Below, in pieces: positions 1 through 7,773 of a stretch of 64,000 bases of DNA. The position numbers and the translations under genes were made by a program. Under the pieces are notes generated by a model, which was not told where the DNA came from, searched no databases, and was given only the letters and a program-made list of their open reading frames with translations. The stretch is from Falsirhodobacter sp051195255 (GTDB taxonomy: Bacteria > Pseudomonadota > Alphaproteobacteria > Rhodobacterales > Rhodobacteraceae): contig NZ_JBNJLK010000001.1 of the NCBI RefSeq assembly GCF_051195255.1, positions 614,745-678,744 on the forward strand, given 5' to 3'. Position 1 is the first letter of the stretch. Every line of letters begins with the position of its first letter.

Positions 1-456
1 GGAGGTCAGAACAACAGCCTCAGCGGTAATTTGAATATCGCCCGCCAGTTCCACACCGTAAACCTTGTCGTTCCTCAACAAAAGGCCGACGACTTCACCC
101 GAAAGAACATCAAGGTTTTGCGTCCGCCGCACAGCGTCTTGTACTGCAAGTCGGTACAGCTTACGGTCAGCTTGGATTCTAGGACCTTGTACTGCCGCGC
201 CTTTGCGGCGGTTCAAAAGGCGATACTGGATGCCCGCCAAATCTCCCGCCCGTGCCATTACGCCATCCAGGGCATCAATCTCGCGCACCAAATGGCCTTT
301 TCCCAAGCCACCGATGGCCGGGTTGCAGGACATGATCCCGATCTTGTCCTTATCCAAGCTGACGAGAAGTGTCTGAACACCCATACGCGCAGCAGCGGCA
401 GCCGCTTCCACGCCTGCATGTCCCCCGCCGATAACGATGACTGAATAATGTTTCAC
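1..456 (-). CDS. mnmG: tRNA uridine-5-carboxymethylaminomethyl modification enzyme MnmG (GidA), N-terminal part
   Basis: MnmG works with MnmE to add the carboxymethylaminomethyl group to U34 of certain tRNAs, using FAD. Only the first 152 codons are in the window; the family is usually a little over 600 residues. The translation opens MKHYSVIVIGGGHAGVEAA, the FAD-binding GxGxxG region, and continues with the typical SCNPAIGGLGKGHLVREID stretch. The start is a GTG at 456-454, chosen because it gives the conserved N-terminus. That codon lies inside a perfect parS palindrome. mnmE ends ten bases upstream, so the two are probably co-transcribed; rsmG, parA and parB often follow this gene in related genomes but would lie outside the window. 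Confidence 0.95.
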   Translation of the reverse strand, partial: MKHYSVIVIGGGHAGVEAAAAAARMGVQTLLVSLDKDKIGIMSCNPAIGGLGKGHLVREIDALDGVMARAGDLAGIQYRLLNRRKGAAVQGPRIQADRKLYRLAVQDAVRRTQNLDVLSGEVVGLLLRNDKVYGVELAGDIQITAEAVVLTS

Positions 457-464
457 GTGAAACA
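449..464. other. parS, ParB-binding centromere site
   Basis: The 16 bases TGTTTCACGTGAAACA are a perfect palindrome and match the ParB-binding consensus TGTTNCACGTGAAACA exactly. The site covers the GTG start codon and leader of mnmG, next to the mnmE stop codon. It lies about 3.2 kb from the putative replication origin, a usual place for parS. That ParB binds here is inferred from the match and the location. Confidence 0.85.
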
Positions 465-465
465 C

Positions 466-1737
466 CTATTTCCCAATACAGAAACTTGAAAAGATCTCGC
501 TCAGAAGATCTTCGACATCTACACGGCCGACCAGCATGTCCAGTTCAAAAATCCCACGACGCAGCTTTTCCGCGGCCACTTCATCTCGTGTTCCCGATCT
601 TAACTCATCCCGCGCGGATTCTAAATGTCCAATCGCTTGCAGGACCGCCACGCGATGACGTTCTCGCGTGATTGTGCCGGAGTGGGCGCTGAGGGCTTGC
701 AACTTGGAGGTGATAGCGTCCATCAACGCATCCAACCCCTGCCCCGTCAGGCCCGAGACACCCGCACCCGTCAGGTCAGCCTTGGCCCCCACGACGATAT
801 CGCCGTCCAGAGGATCCAGAACAAGATCCGTACCATCATCCAGGAATACCCGCAGATCGGCCTGACGAGCCCGGTGCAAGGCACGCTCGATGCCCAAGGT
901 TTCGATCCTGTCATCGGTGGTCCGCAAACCCGCGGTGTCCAGAACCGTGACAGCCAATCCGCCCATATCCATGCGCACTTCGATGATGTCGCGCGTCGTG
1001 CCCGCAACATCCGAGGTCAATGCCGCATCGCGACCTGCCAAGGCATTGAGAAGAGTTGATTTTCCTGAATTCGGAGCGCCCACGATGGCCACTTCGAATC
1101 CGTCCCGGATACGTTCTGCCGCCCGACTTCCTTCAACCTCATGGCGAAGATCAGCCAACACGGCATCCAGAAGCGCTGTCACCTCGGGAGAGACATCGAC
1201 CGGCACTTCTTCATCGGCGAAATCGATGGTGGCTTCGATCAAGGCTGCCGCACGGATCAAGTCGCGACGCCATCCTTCGGCGCGCCGTCCGATCGCACCG
1301 GACAAAACCCTCAGCGCCTGCCGCCGCTGGGACTCCGTCTCGGCGTCGATCAGGTCTGCCAGTCCCTCGACCTGCGCCAGGTCCAGACAGCCGTTTTCGA
1401 GCGCGCGGCGGGTGAACTCCCCCGCCTCCGCCAGCCGGCATCCTGGCAACCTGGATAACGCACGCAGCACGGCGGAAATGGTGGCCACACTACCATGAAC
1501 ATGCAGTTCCGCCACATCTTCGCCGGTGAAGCTGGCGCCCTTGCGGAACAACAGCACCAAGGCTTCGTCCAAAGTGCCGTTCTCGTCGCTCAACCGTCTC
1601 AAGGCGGCACGACGAGGCTCCGGGAGCGTTTCCACCCCCAAGGCCTTCACCGTGTCAAATGCCAACGGTCCCGAGATACGTATGACCGAGACCCCCGCCC
1701 TGCCACGGGCGCTGGCAAGGGCGTAGATCGTGTCCAT
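466..1737 (-). CDS. mnmE: tRNA modification GTPase MnmE (TrmE)
   Basis: This GTPase partners with MnmG in wobble-uridine modification of tRNA. The 423-residue product has the N-terminal folate-binding domain, a helical domain, and an inserted G domain with G1 GAPNSGKST near residues 220-228, the TSDVAGTTRD switch near 241-250 and G3 DTAG near 267. It ends in CIGK, the conserved C-terminus that holds the catalytic cysteine. Length fits the family. It sits between rho and mnmG, all leftward, as in many alphaproteobacteria near the origin. The ATG start at 1737 gives the conserved N-terminus MDTIYALAS. Confidence 0.97.
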   Translation of the reverse strand: MDTIYALASARGRAGVSVIRISGPLAFDTVKALGVETLPEPRRAALRRLSDENGTLDEALVLLFRKGASFTGEDVAELHVHGSVATISAVLRALSRLPGCRLAEAGEFTRRALENGCLDLAQVEGLADLIDAETESQRRQALRVLSGAIGRRAEGWRRDLIRAAALIEATIDFADEEVPVDVSPEVTALLDAVLADLRHEVEGSRAAERIRDGFEVAIVGAPNSGKSTLLNALAGRDAALTSDVAGTTRDIIEVRMDMGGLAVTVLDTAGLRTTDDRIETLGIERALHRARQADLRVFLDDGTDLVLDPLDGDIVVGAKADLTGAGVSGLTGQGLDALMDAITSKLQALSAHSGTITRERHRVAVLQAIGHLESARDELRSGTRDEVAAEKLRRGIFELDMLVGRVDVEDLLSEIFSSFCIGK

Positions 1738-1755
1738 ACGTAACCCCTTGATATA

Positions 1756-3042
1756 TCAGGTATTCATCGAATCAAAGAATTCGGAGTTCGATTTCGTCTG
1801 CTTCAGCTTGGAAATCAGGAACTCGATCGCGTCCGTGGTGCCCATCGGGTTCAGGATCCGGCGCAGCACATAGGTCTTCTGAAGATCCGACTTGTCGACC
1901 AGCAGATCCTCTTTCCGCGTACCAGATTTGAGGATGTCCATCGCCGGGAAGACGCGCTTGTCCGCCACCTTGCGGTCCAGCACGATCTCGGAGTTGCCGG
2001 TGCCCTTGAACTCCTCGAAGATCACCTCGTCCATCCGGCTGCCGGTGTCGATCAGCGCAGTGGCGATGATGGTCAGAGAGCCGCCTTCCTCGATGTTCCG
2101 GGCCGCGCCGAAGAAGCGCTTGGGGCGTTGCAGCGCGTTCGCGTCCACACCCCCTGTCAGCACCTTGCCCGAGGACGGCACGACCGTGTTGAAGGCCCGG
2201 CCCAGGCGCGTGATGCTGTCCAGCAGGATCACCACGTCGCGCTTGTGTTCCACCAGGCGCTTGGCCTTCTCGATCACCATCTCGGCCACGGCCACGTGAC
2301 GCGTCGCGGGCTCGTCGAAGGTCGACGACACCACCTCGCCCTTCACGCTGCGCTGCATGTCCGTCACCTCTTCAGGCCGCTCGTCGATCAGCAGCACGAT
2401 CAGATAGCACTCGGGGTGATTGGTCGCGATGGAATGGGCGATGTTCTGCAGCAGCACTGTCTTGCCCGTCCGCGGCGGGGCCACGATCAGCGCGCGCTGC
2501 CCTTTCCCGATCGGTGAGACGAGATCGATGATGCGGGCCGAGCGGTCCTTGAAGGTCGGATCCTCGACTTCCATCTTCAGCCGCTCGTCGGGATAGAGCG
2601 GCGTCAAGTTGTCGAAATGCACCTTGTGGCGGGCATTTTCCGGCGTGTCGAAGTTGATCTTCTGCAGACGGGTCAGGCAGAAGTAGCGTTCCGTCTCGCT
2701 GGGCGCCTTGATGACGCCTTCGACCGTGTCGCCGGTGCGCAGCGAATACTGCCGGATCATCTCGGGCGAGACATAGATGTCGTCCGGACCCGACAGATAG
2801 TTCGCTTCCGGCGACCGAAGGAAGCCGAAGCCGTCCTGCAGCACTTCCAGAACGCCGTCCCCGCCGATCTCCCAGCCTTCCTCGGCATGTTCCTTCAACA
2901 GCTGGAACATCATCTCGCCCTTGCGCATGGACGGCGCGTTCTCGATCTCCCACTCCTCGGCCATGGCTAGAAGGTCCGCAGGCGTCTTGGCCTTCAGATC
3001 GGAAAGGTTGAGGCGTTCGATGATCTCGGTCATTTCGGTCAT
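1756..3042 (-). CDS. rho: Transcription termination factor Rho
   Basis: Rho is the hexameric RNA helicase that ends transcription of many operons. The product shows the N-terminal helical domain (RLNLSDLKAKTPADLLAMA), the cold-shock-like RNA-binding fold around GDGVLEVLQDGFGFLRS, Walker A as APPRTGKT, and Walker B as VILLDSITRLGRA. With the ATG at 3042 it is 428 residues, close to the usual length in Rhodobacteraceae. The frame stays open to a TTG at 3072, but those ten extra residues are not family-like. No clear Shine-Dalgarno sequence is seen, so a start at the ATG at 3033 is also possible. Confidence 0.95.
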   Translation of the reverse strand: MTEMTEIIERLNLSDLKAKTPADLLAMAEEWEIENAPSMRKGEMMFQLLKEHAEEGWEIGGDGVLEVLQDGFGFLRSPEANYLSGPDDIYVSPEMIRQYSLRTGDTVEGVIKAPSETERYFCLTRLQKINFDTPENARHKVHFDNLTPLYPDERLKMEVEDPTFKDRSARIIDLVSPIGKGQRALIVAPPRTGKTVLLQNIAHSIATNHPECYLIVLLIDERPEEVTDMQRSVKGEVVSSTFDEPATRHVAVAEMVIEKAKRLVEHKRDVVILLDSITRLGRAFNTVVPSSGKVLTGGVDANALQRPKRFFGAARNIEEGGSLTIIATALIDTGSRMDEVIFEEFKGTGNSEIVLDRKVADKRVFPAMDILKSGTRKEDLLVDKSDLQKTYVLRRILNPMGTTDAIEFLISKLKQTKSNSEFFDSMNT

Positions 3043-3162
3043 GCGGGGAAACTTGTCTTGGGGGCGCGGCAAGGCGCGCTCGGGTCACGTCGGAACGGAG
3101 GATGCTGTGGACCGGACGGTCCTGCTGATGCCGCAGATAGGCGTCCCGAGCGTTCGAGTCAA

Positions 3163-3600
3163 CTAGAACCGCACGATCACCGACACCACGATCAACACCA
3201 TCAGCAGCGTCGGCACCTCGTTCATTATGCGGTAGGTCCGGCCGGAAAGGCGGTTCTCCCCACGCTCGAAGTCCTTGCGCCGGGCCGCCAGCCATCCGTG
3301 GAACCCGCTCATCGCCAGAACGCCAGCCGCCTTGGTCCAAGGCCAGACCTGCGACCAGTCCACCACGCCGGGCGTAAACACCAGCGCCAGGCCGAGCACC
3401 CAGGTCGCGATCATGGCCGGGTTGATGATCGCGCGCAGCAACCGGCGCTCCATCGTCTGGAACAAGGCCTCGGGCACGTCATTTTCGGCGTGATAGACAT
3501 AAAGCCGTGGCAGATAGAACAGACCGGCCATCCAGGCGATCACCGCGATCACGTGGAACGCCTTGATCCACGGGTAGGCGTTGGTCAGCACGTCGGACAT
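3163..3600 (-). CDS. hemJ: Protoporphyrinogen IX oxidase HemJ
   Basis: HemJ is the membrane-bound oxidase that turns protoporphyrinogen IX into protoporphyrin IX in haem synthesis in most alphaproteobacteria. The 145-residue protein has four hydrophobic segments and the family opening AFHVIAVIAWMAGLFYLPRL, with the conserved histidine in the first membrane span, and LLRAIINPAM in the middle. The length is normal. It lies between rho and the putative origin, where related genomes often carry haem genes (hemE in Caulobacter). The start ATG at 3600 follows an AGGAG-like sequence (gaaaggaga). Confidence 0.9.
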   Translation of the reverse strand: MSDVLTNAYPWIKAFHVIAVIAWMAGLFYLPRLYVYHAENDVPEALFQTMERRLLRAIINPAMIATWVLGLALVFTPGVVDWSQVWPWTKAAGVLAMSGFHGWLAARRKDFERGENRLSGRTYRIMNEVPTLLMVLIVVSVIVRF

Positions 3601-3637
3601 GCCCTCTCCTTTCTAAAAAGAAGTCTTATAAGAAGAA

Positions 3638-3651
3638 GAATGATGATGAAG
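3638..3651 (+). repeat. 14-bp direct repeat, copy 1, in putative oriC
   Basis: The sequence GAATGATGATGAAG occurs here and again, identically, at 3821-3834, 183 bases apart. The second copy directly follows the perfect DnaA box. Its role is unknown. Confidence 0.7.
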
Positions 3652-3658
3652 TAAGGGG

Positions 3659-3667
3659 TGTGGATAT
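3659..3667 (-). promoter_or_regulatory. DnaA box (one mismatch)
   Basis: TGTGGATAT reads ATATCCACA on the minus strand, one base from the consensus TTATCCACA. A further relaxed box, TTTTGCACA (fits TTWTNCACA), lies at 3695-3703 on the plus strand. Confidence 0.5.
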
Positions 3668-3805
3668 CTGAATCACGGATATCCCGCACAGGGCTTTTGC
3701 ACAAGCTGCGCCCTGTGGATGGCCGCTGGGGCGACTCAGTTCCGAATTGTACCAATTTCTCATAAGTAGCCCTATAAATAAGGGGTAGTAGGCCTGCTCC
3801 TTGTT

Positions 3806-3814
3806 TGTGGATAA
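3806..3814 (-). promoter_or_regulatory. DnaA box (perfect)
   Basis: TGTGGATAA is the exact reverse complement of the consensus TTATCCACA. To its left lie a GC-rich stretch (3791-3800), a TAGTAG tract (3786-3791) and an AT-rich run, an arrangement like known unwinding regions. Confidence 0.65.
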
Positions 3815-3820
3815 CTCTGT

Positions 3821-3834
3821 GAATGATGATGAAG
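3821..3834 (+). repeat. 14-bp direct repeat, copy 2, in putative oriC
   Basis: Second identical copy of GAATGATGATGAAG (first at 3638-3651). It begins six bases after the perfect DnaA box. Confidence 0.7.
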
Positions 3835-3875
3835 GAATCGGGAATATCCCCGATTCGCCACCAAGCGGATTTTCG

Positions 3876-3893
3876 TCATCCACAGGTGGATAA
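3876..3893. promoter_or_regulatory. Pair of facing DnaA boxes (one mismatch each)
   Basis: TCATCCACA (3876-3884, plus strand) abuts GGTGGATAA (3885-3893), which reads TTATCCACC on the minus strand. Each is one base from TTATCCACA, and they meet end to end. Confidence 0.55.
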
Positions 3894-4010
3894 GTTTGGG
3901 CCGAATCTTGACTTGGCGCGCCGCTCTGTCCATCCCTGCGTCAAGGGAAATTTTCCCGGAACTGGCCCTCATGATTCGACCCTGATTCCTCCACAGATTC
4001 GCCCAGCCCC

Positions 4011-4610
4011 ATGACAACTCGCCTTATTCTTGCCACATCGTCCGAATCACGCCGCCAGATGATGGCGAAAGCGGGGCTGTCCGTGGACTGCATTCCGGCC
4101 CGCATCGATGAAGGCTCCATCCGCGCTTCCCTCGAAGCTGAAAGCGCAAAGCCTCGGGACGTGGCGGACACCTTGGCCGAGATGAAGGCCCGCAAGATTG
4201 CCGAACGTCATCCGGACGCCGTCGTCATCGGCAGCGACCAGGTTTTGTTGTTCGGCGGCCAAATCTACGGAAAGCCTGACACTCCGGACCGCGCGAGGGA
4301 CCAGCTTCTGAGGTTGCGCGGTCAGACGCACCAGCTGCTCTCGGCCGTGGTGGTTTATGAAAACGCCAAACCCGTGTGGCGGCACATCGATGACGTGCGG
4401 ATGGTCATGCGTCCCTTTTCCGAAGCGTGGCTCGACGGCTATCTTCAACGCAATTGGGACAGCCTCCGCCATTCCGCCGGCGGCTACAAACTGGAGGAGG
4501 AAGGCGTGCGCCTGTTCACCGAAGTCAAAGGCGACTGGTTCACCGTGATGGGCCTTCCCCTGCTGCCGCTTCTGGCGTGGCTGGGAAACCGGGGGTTCAT
4601 CGATGGCTGA
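4011..4610 (+). CDS. maf: Maf family nucleoside triphosphate pyrophosphatase
   Basis: Maf proteins hydrolyse non-canonical or modified nucleoside triphosphates to monophosphates and may limit their entry into nucleic acids. The 199-residue product starts MTTRLILATSSESRR, the conserved substrate-binding SxxR region, and has VIGSDQVLLF with the catalytic aspartate, then GKPDTPDRARDQLLRLRGQ. Which subgroup (dTTP/UTP or m7GTP) it belongs to cannot be settled by eye. It is the first gene to the right of the putative origin and overlaps aroE by eight bases, so maf-aroE-coaE-dnaQ form one operon. Confidence 0.92.
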   Translation: MTTRLILATSSESRRQMMAKAGLSVDCIPARIDEGSIRASLEAESAKPRDVADTLAEMKARKIAERHPDAVVIGSDQVLLFGGQIYGKPDTPDRARDQLLRLRGQTHQLLSAVVVYENAKPVWRHIDDVRMVMRPFSEAWLDGYLQRNWDSLRHSAGGYKLEEEGVRLFTEVKGDWFTVMGLPLLPLLAWLGNRGFIDG

Positions 4611-5433
4611 CCGCATTCCGCTGGCCGGCGTCATCGGCCATCCGATCGCCCACAGCCGTTCTCCCCGCCTGCACGGCTACTGGCTGCAACGCTATGGCCT
4701 TCCCGGGCATTACGTTCCCATGGATGTCGGAGGGCCGGATCTGGAGCATGTGATCCGCGCGCTTCCAAAGGCGGGTTTCGTCGGCGTCAACGTCACCATC
4801 CCGCACAAGGAGGCGATGATCGGTCTGGCCGATGTGGTGACGGACCGGGCCGCCCTGATCGGAGCCGCGAACACCATCACGTTCCTTCCCGACGGCCGGA
4901 TCTATGCCGATAACACGGATGGTACCGGGTTTCTGGCCAGCCTGCGCCAGGGCGCCCCGAACTGGGACCCGAAGGCTGGCCCGGCGGCCCTGATCGGCGC
5001 CGGCGGCGCGGCCCGGGCCGTGATCGCCGCCCTGATCGAGGCCGGTGTGCCCGAGATTCGCGTGGCCAACCGCACCCGCGCCCGCGCCGAAGCGCTGCGC
5101 GCCGATTTCGGCCCCCGCGTCCTTGTGCAGGACTGGATCCAGGCCGCCAACATGCTGGAGGATGCGATGACGGTGGTGAACACCTCCTCCCTTGGCATGG
5201 TGGGCAAGCCCGACTTCCGCGTGCCGCTGGACGCGCTGTCCCCCAAGGCCACGGTTTCGGACATCGTCTACACCCCGCTGGAAACCACCCTGCTGGCGGA
5301 AGCGCGCGCCATGGGCTGCACCGTGGTGGACGGGCTGGGAATGCTTCTTCATCAGGCGGCGCCCGGGTTCGAACGTTGGTTTGGCCAGCGCCCTGAGGTG
5401 GATCAGGCGACGCGCGACTTCGTGCAGGGATGA
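4603..5433 (+). CDS. aroE: Shikimate dehydrogenase
   Basis: AroE reduces 3-dehydroshikimate to shikimate with NADPH in aromatic amino acid synthesis. The 276-residue product carries the substrate site SRSPRLHG near residue 18, VNVTIPHKE with the catalytic lysine near 71, NTDGTGF near 105 and the nucleotide-binding GAGGAARAV near 128. Length is typical. The start overlaps the maf stop by eight bases and the stop overlaps coaE by four (ATGA), showing tight translational coupling. Two other genes of the same pathway, aroQ and aroC, are elsewhere in the window. Confidence 0.95.
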   Translation: MADRIPLAGVIGHPIAHSRSPRLHGYWLQRYGLPGHYVPMDVGGPDLEHVIRALPKAGFVGVNVTIPHKEAMIGLADVVTDRAALIGAANTITFLPDGRIYADNTDGTGFLASLRQGAPNWDPKAGPAALIGAGGAARAVIAALIEAGVPEIRVANRTRARAEALRADFGPRVLVQDWIQAANMLEDAMTVVNTSSLGMVGKPDFRVPLDALSPKATVSDIVYTPLETTLLAEARAMGCTVVDGLGMLLHQAAPGFERWFGQRPEVDQATRDFVQG

Positions 5434-5996
5434 TCCGCCTCGGCCTCACCGGCTCCATCGGGATGGGGAAGTCGACCACGGCCGCCATGTTCACAGAGGC
5501 GGGGGTGCCCGTCTGGGACGCCGACGCGGCCGTGCACCGGCTGTACGGGCCGGGTGGCGCGGCGGTGGAACCGATGCGCACGGCCTTTCCCGCGGCGGTC
5601 ACCGATCATGTCGACCGTCCGGTCCTGAAGGCGATCATCGCCGCCGATCCCACGGCCTTGGCCCGCATCGAAGGCATCGTGCATCCGCTGGTCGCGGCGG
5701 ATCGGGACCGGTTCCGTCCGCAGACGGATCTGGTCGTCTACGACATTCCCCTGCTGTTCGAACGGGGCATCCCGGTGGATGCCACCCTCCTCGTGACCGC
5801 GCCGCCCGCGCTCCAGCGCGCCCGCGTGCTGGCCCGCCCCGGCATGACCGAGGAGACGTTCGCCCTCATCCTGTCGCGCCAGATGCCGGACCGGGAAAAG
5901 CGGGCCCGCGCCGATCACGTGATGGAGACGCTGGAGATGGACGCGACACGCTTGCAGGTCCATGCCCTGATCCGCTATCTCCGTTCCCATGCGTGA
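5430..5996 (+). CDS. coaE: Dephospho-CoA kinase
   Basis: CoaE phosphorylates the ribose 3'-OH of dephospho-CoA, the last step of coenzyme A synthesis. The 188-residue protein has a P-loop GSIGMGKST near residues 8-16, the WDADAAVH substrate region near 28, and VVYDIPLLFE in the middle. It is slightly shorter than most family members (about 200) but otherwise complete. It overlaps aroE by four bases and dnaQ by eight, as part of the maf-aroE-coaE-dnaQ operon. Confidence 0.93.
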   Translation: MIRLGLTGSIGMGKSTTAAMFTEAGVPVWDADAAVHRLYGPGGAAVEPMRTAFPAAVTDHVDRPVLKAIIAADPTALARIEGIVHPLVAADRDRFRPQTDLVVYDIPLLFERGIPVDATLLVTAPPALQRARVLARPGMTEETFALILSRQMPDREKRARADHVMETLEMDATRLQVHALIRYLRSHA

Positions 5997-6675
5997 AATC
6001 GTTCTGGATACCGAGACCACCGGCCTCGACCCCTTCACCGGCGATCGGATCGTCGAAATCGGCGGCGTGGAGCTGCTGAACCACATGCCCACGGGCCGCA
6101 CCTATCACCAGTACATCAATCCCGAACGCAACATGCCGAAAGAGGCGTTCGACGTGCACGGCATCTCGGAGGAGTTCCTGCGCGACAAGCCGGTCTTCGC
6201 CAGCATCGGGCAGGAGTTTCTGGATTTCGTCGGTGACGCGCGGCTGGTCATCCACAATGCCAGCTTCGACATGAAATTCCTGAACTACGAGTTGAAGCGG
6301 ATGGGGCTTCCGGAACTGCCAATGACGCAGGCGCTGGATTCGCTGGCCATCGCCCGCCGCCGTTTTCCGGGCTCGCCCGCCTCGCTCGACGCGCTGTGCC
6401 GGCGGTTTGGCATCGACAACTCTTCCCGCACCAAGCACGGGGCGCTTCTGGACAGTGAAATTCTGGCAGAGGTGTATCTGGAACTGATTGGCGGCCGCCA
6501 GCCCGATCTGGTGCTGACCACGGGCCCTGCGCGCAAGGACGGCATCGTCAGCGACTGGCGCCCGCGTCCGCGACCGACCCCGCTAGCCCCGCGCCTGACC
6601 GAAGCGGAAGCCGCCGCCCATGCTGCCTTCGTGGCAAAGCTGGGCGACGGCGCGATCTGGCGAAAGCGCGGTTAG
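5989..6675 (+). CDS. dnaQ: DNA polymerase III epsilon subunit (3'-5' proofreading exonuclease)
   Basis: DnaQ proofreads the replicative polymerase. The 228-residue product has Exo I LDTETTG with D7 and E9, Exo II HNASFDMKF near 95, and Exo III KHGALLDSE near 160, the DEDDh pattern. The C-terminal 50 residues contain a run of arginines and prolines and then a short region that probably binds the alpha subunit. The stop codon overlaps that of the convergent secB gene by four bases. A replication gene beside the putative origin is consistent with Caulobacter-like order. Confidence 0.95.
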   Translation: MREIVLDTETTGLDPFTGDRIVEIGGVELLNHMPTGRTYHQYINPERNMPKEAFDVHGISEEFLRDKPVFASIGQEFLDFVGDARLVIHNASFDMKFLNYELKRMGLPELPMTQALDSLAIARRRFPGSPASLDALCRRFGIDNSSRTKHGALLDSEILAEVYLELIGGRQPDLVLTTGPARKDGIVSDWRPRPRPTPLAPRLTEAEAAAHAAFVAKLGDGAIWRKRG

Positions 6676-7190
6676 ACCACCGTGTCGGTGGACGGCGCGT
6701 TCTGCTGGGCTGCAGCGCGCCGCTGAAGCTCTGCCCGGTAGAGTGCCAGAAAGTCGACGTTGTCCACGTTCAGTGACGGGAAGCCGCCGTCACGAGTCAC
6801 GTCCGAGATGATGCGGCGGATGAAAGGGAACAGCAGGCGCGGGCATTCGATCAGAAGGAACGGGTGGATCTGCTCCTCCGGAACGCCCTCGATCTGGAAC
6901 AGCCCCCCGTAATCCAACTCCAGCAGGAACAGCGTCTCGCCGCCGTTCTTGTTCTTCGACGTCACCTTGAACTTCGTCGTGACCTCGTACTGGTTCGGTG
7001 CAGCACGCTTGCGACCGTCCAGGCTGACCTGCACTTGGATGTCCGGCTGGACGTCCGCCCCCGAAATGCCCTTCTGGGCAACCATGTTCTCGAAGGACAG
7101 GTCGCGCACATATTGGGCCAGGGCCTGCATACGCACCTGCGGCGGGGCAGAAGGCGGGGCAGACGGGGCGGTGCCGTTCACGTCGGTCAT
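6672..7190 (-). CDS. secB: Protein-export chaperone SecB
   Basis: SecB is a tetrameric cytoplasmic chaperone that keeps exported proteins unfolded and passes them to SecA. The 172-residue product has an acidic-poor, alanine/proline-rich N-terminal tail of about 18 residues, then the family core QALAQYVRDLSFENM, the beta-strands with LFLLELDYGGLFQIEGV, and CPRLLFPFIRRIISD near residue 130. An SD-like sequence (aaggag) precedes the ATG at 7190. It faces dnaQ tail to tail. Confidence 0.95.
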   Translation of the reverse strand: MTDVNGTAPSAPPSAPPQVRMQALAQYVRDLSFENMVAQKGISGADVQPDIQVQVSLDGRKRAAPNQYEVTTKFKVTSKNKNGGETLFLLELDYGGLFQIEGVPEEQIHPFLLIECPRLLFPFIRRIISDVTRDGGFPSLNVDNVDFLALYRAELQRRAAAQQNAPSTDTVV

Positions 7191-7230
7191 GGAAAACTCC
7201 TTGATGTCCGGAGATGTTCTAGCAAGACAA

Positions 7231-7671
7231 TCAGTGCCGGGTCCACGCCGAAGGCGGCCGGTGGGTTACCTTTTCCGATTCAAGATCAATGAATTCCCCG
7301 TCGATGGCCGCCTCGGCCGGACGGGGGCGTTTGATCCGCACCTTGGCCGCGATCCGGCGTATGACCAGCTTACGCACGGGCGGCAGCATCAGTAGCAGGC
7401 CCAGCGTGTCGGTCAGGAAACCGGGCAGGATCAGCAGGATGCCGGCCGCCACCAGCATGGCCTTGTGGGCCAGCGGCGACAGCGGATCGCCCTTGGTTTG
7501 AAACTCCCGCATGCGGGACGTGCCGCCCTGGGCCCGGATCAGCGCCATGCCGCCCATGGCCGTCGCGAGGATGATCAGCAGCGTCGCGCCCAGCCCGATG
7601 GCCGACCCGATGGTCACGAACAGGCTGATCTCGATCAGCGGCAAGGCGATCAGCAGGGCAAAAGGCCACAT
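7231..7671 (-). CDS. fxsA: FxsA family membrane protein
   Basis: FxsA is a small inner-membrane protein of unclear job, known in E. coli for easing F exclusion of phage T7. The 146-residue product has hydrophobic segments at about residues 3-22, 24-44 and 73-96, with the family opening PLIEISLFVTIGSAIG and the LILPGFLTDTLGLLLMLPP signature. A basic, charged tail follows. The frame is open far upstream, but the ATG at 7671 gives the conserved N-terminus MWPFALL and is preceded by an AGGAG sequence. It diverges from the Tim44-domain gene. Confidence 0.88.
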   Translation of the reverse strand: MWPFALLIALPLIEISLFVTIGSAIGLGATLLIILATAMGGMALIRAQGGTSRMREFQTKGDPLSPLAHKAMLVAAGILLILPGFLTDTLGLLLMLPPVRKLVIRRIAAKVRIKRPRPAEAAIDGEFIDLESEKVTHRPPSAWTRH

Positions 7672-7773
7672 GCAAAGGCTCCTTCTCAAAACGGCGCGGC
7701 TGTGGACTTGGTCGCGCGCGGTCCCTACATAAGGGCTGCGGGGCAAATCCCAAACCCCTGACCGAGGTAATGC

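Larger units (their letters stand above)
3601..4010. other. Putative chromosomal replication origin (oriC)
   Basis: This 410-bp gap is the longest non-coding stretch in the window. It separates leftward genes (hemJ, rho, mnmE, mnmG) from rightward genes (maf, aroE, coaE, dnaQ), so transcription leaves it in both directions. It holds a perfect DnaA box, at least three one-mismatch or relaxed boxes, an AT-rich tract at 3767-3781, a 14-bp direct repeat (3638-3651 and 3821-3834), an 8-bp inverted repeat (3835-3842 with 3849-3856) and eight GANTC sites. The flanking order mnmG-mnmE-rho and maf-aroE-coaE-dnaQ-secB resembles the Caulobacter origin region as I recall it. Origin function is inferred; promoters of hemJ and maf must also lie here. 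Confidence 0.75.
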
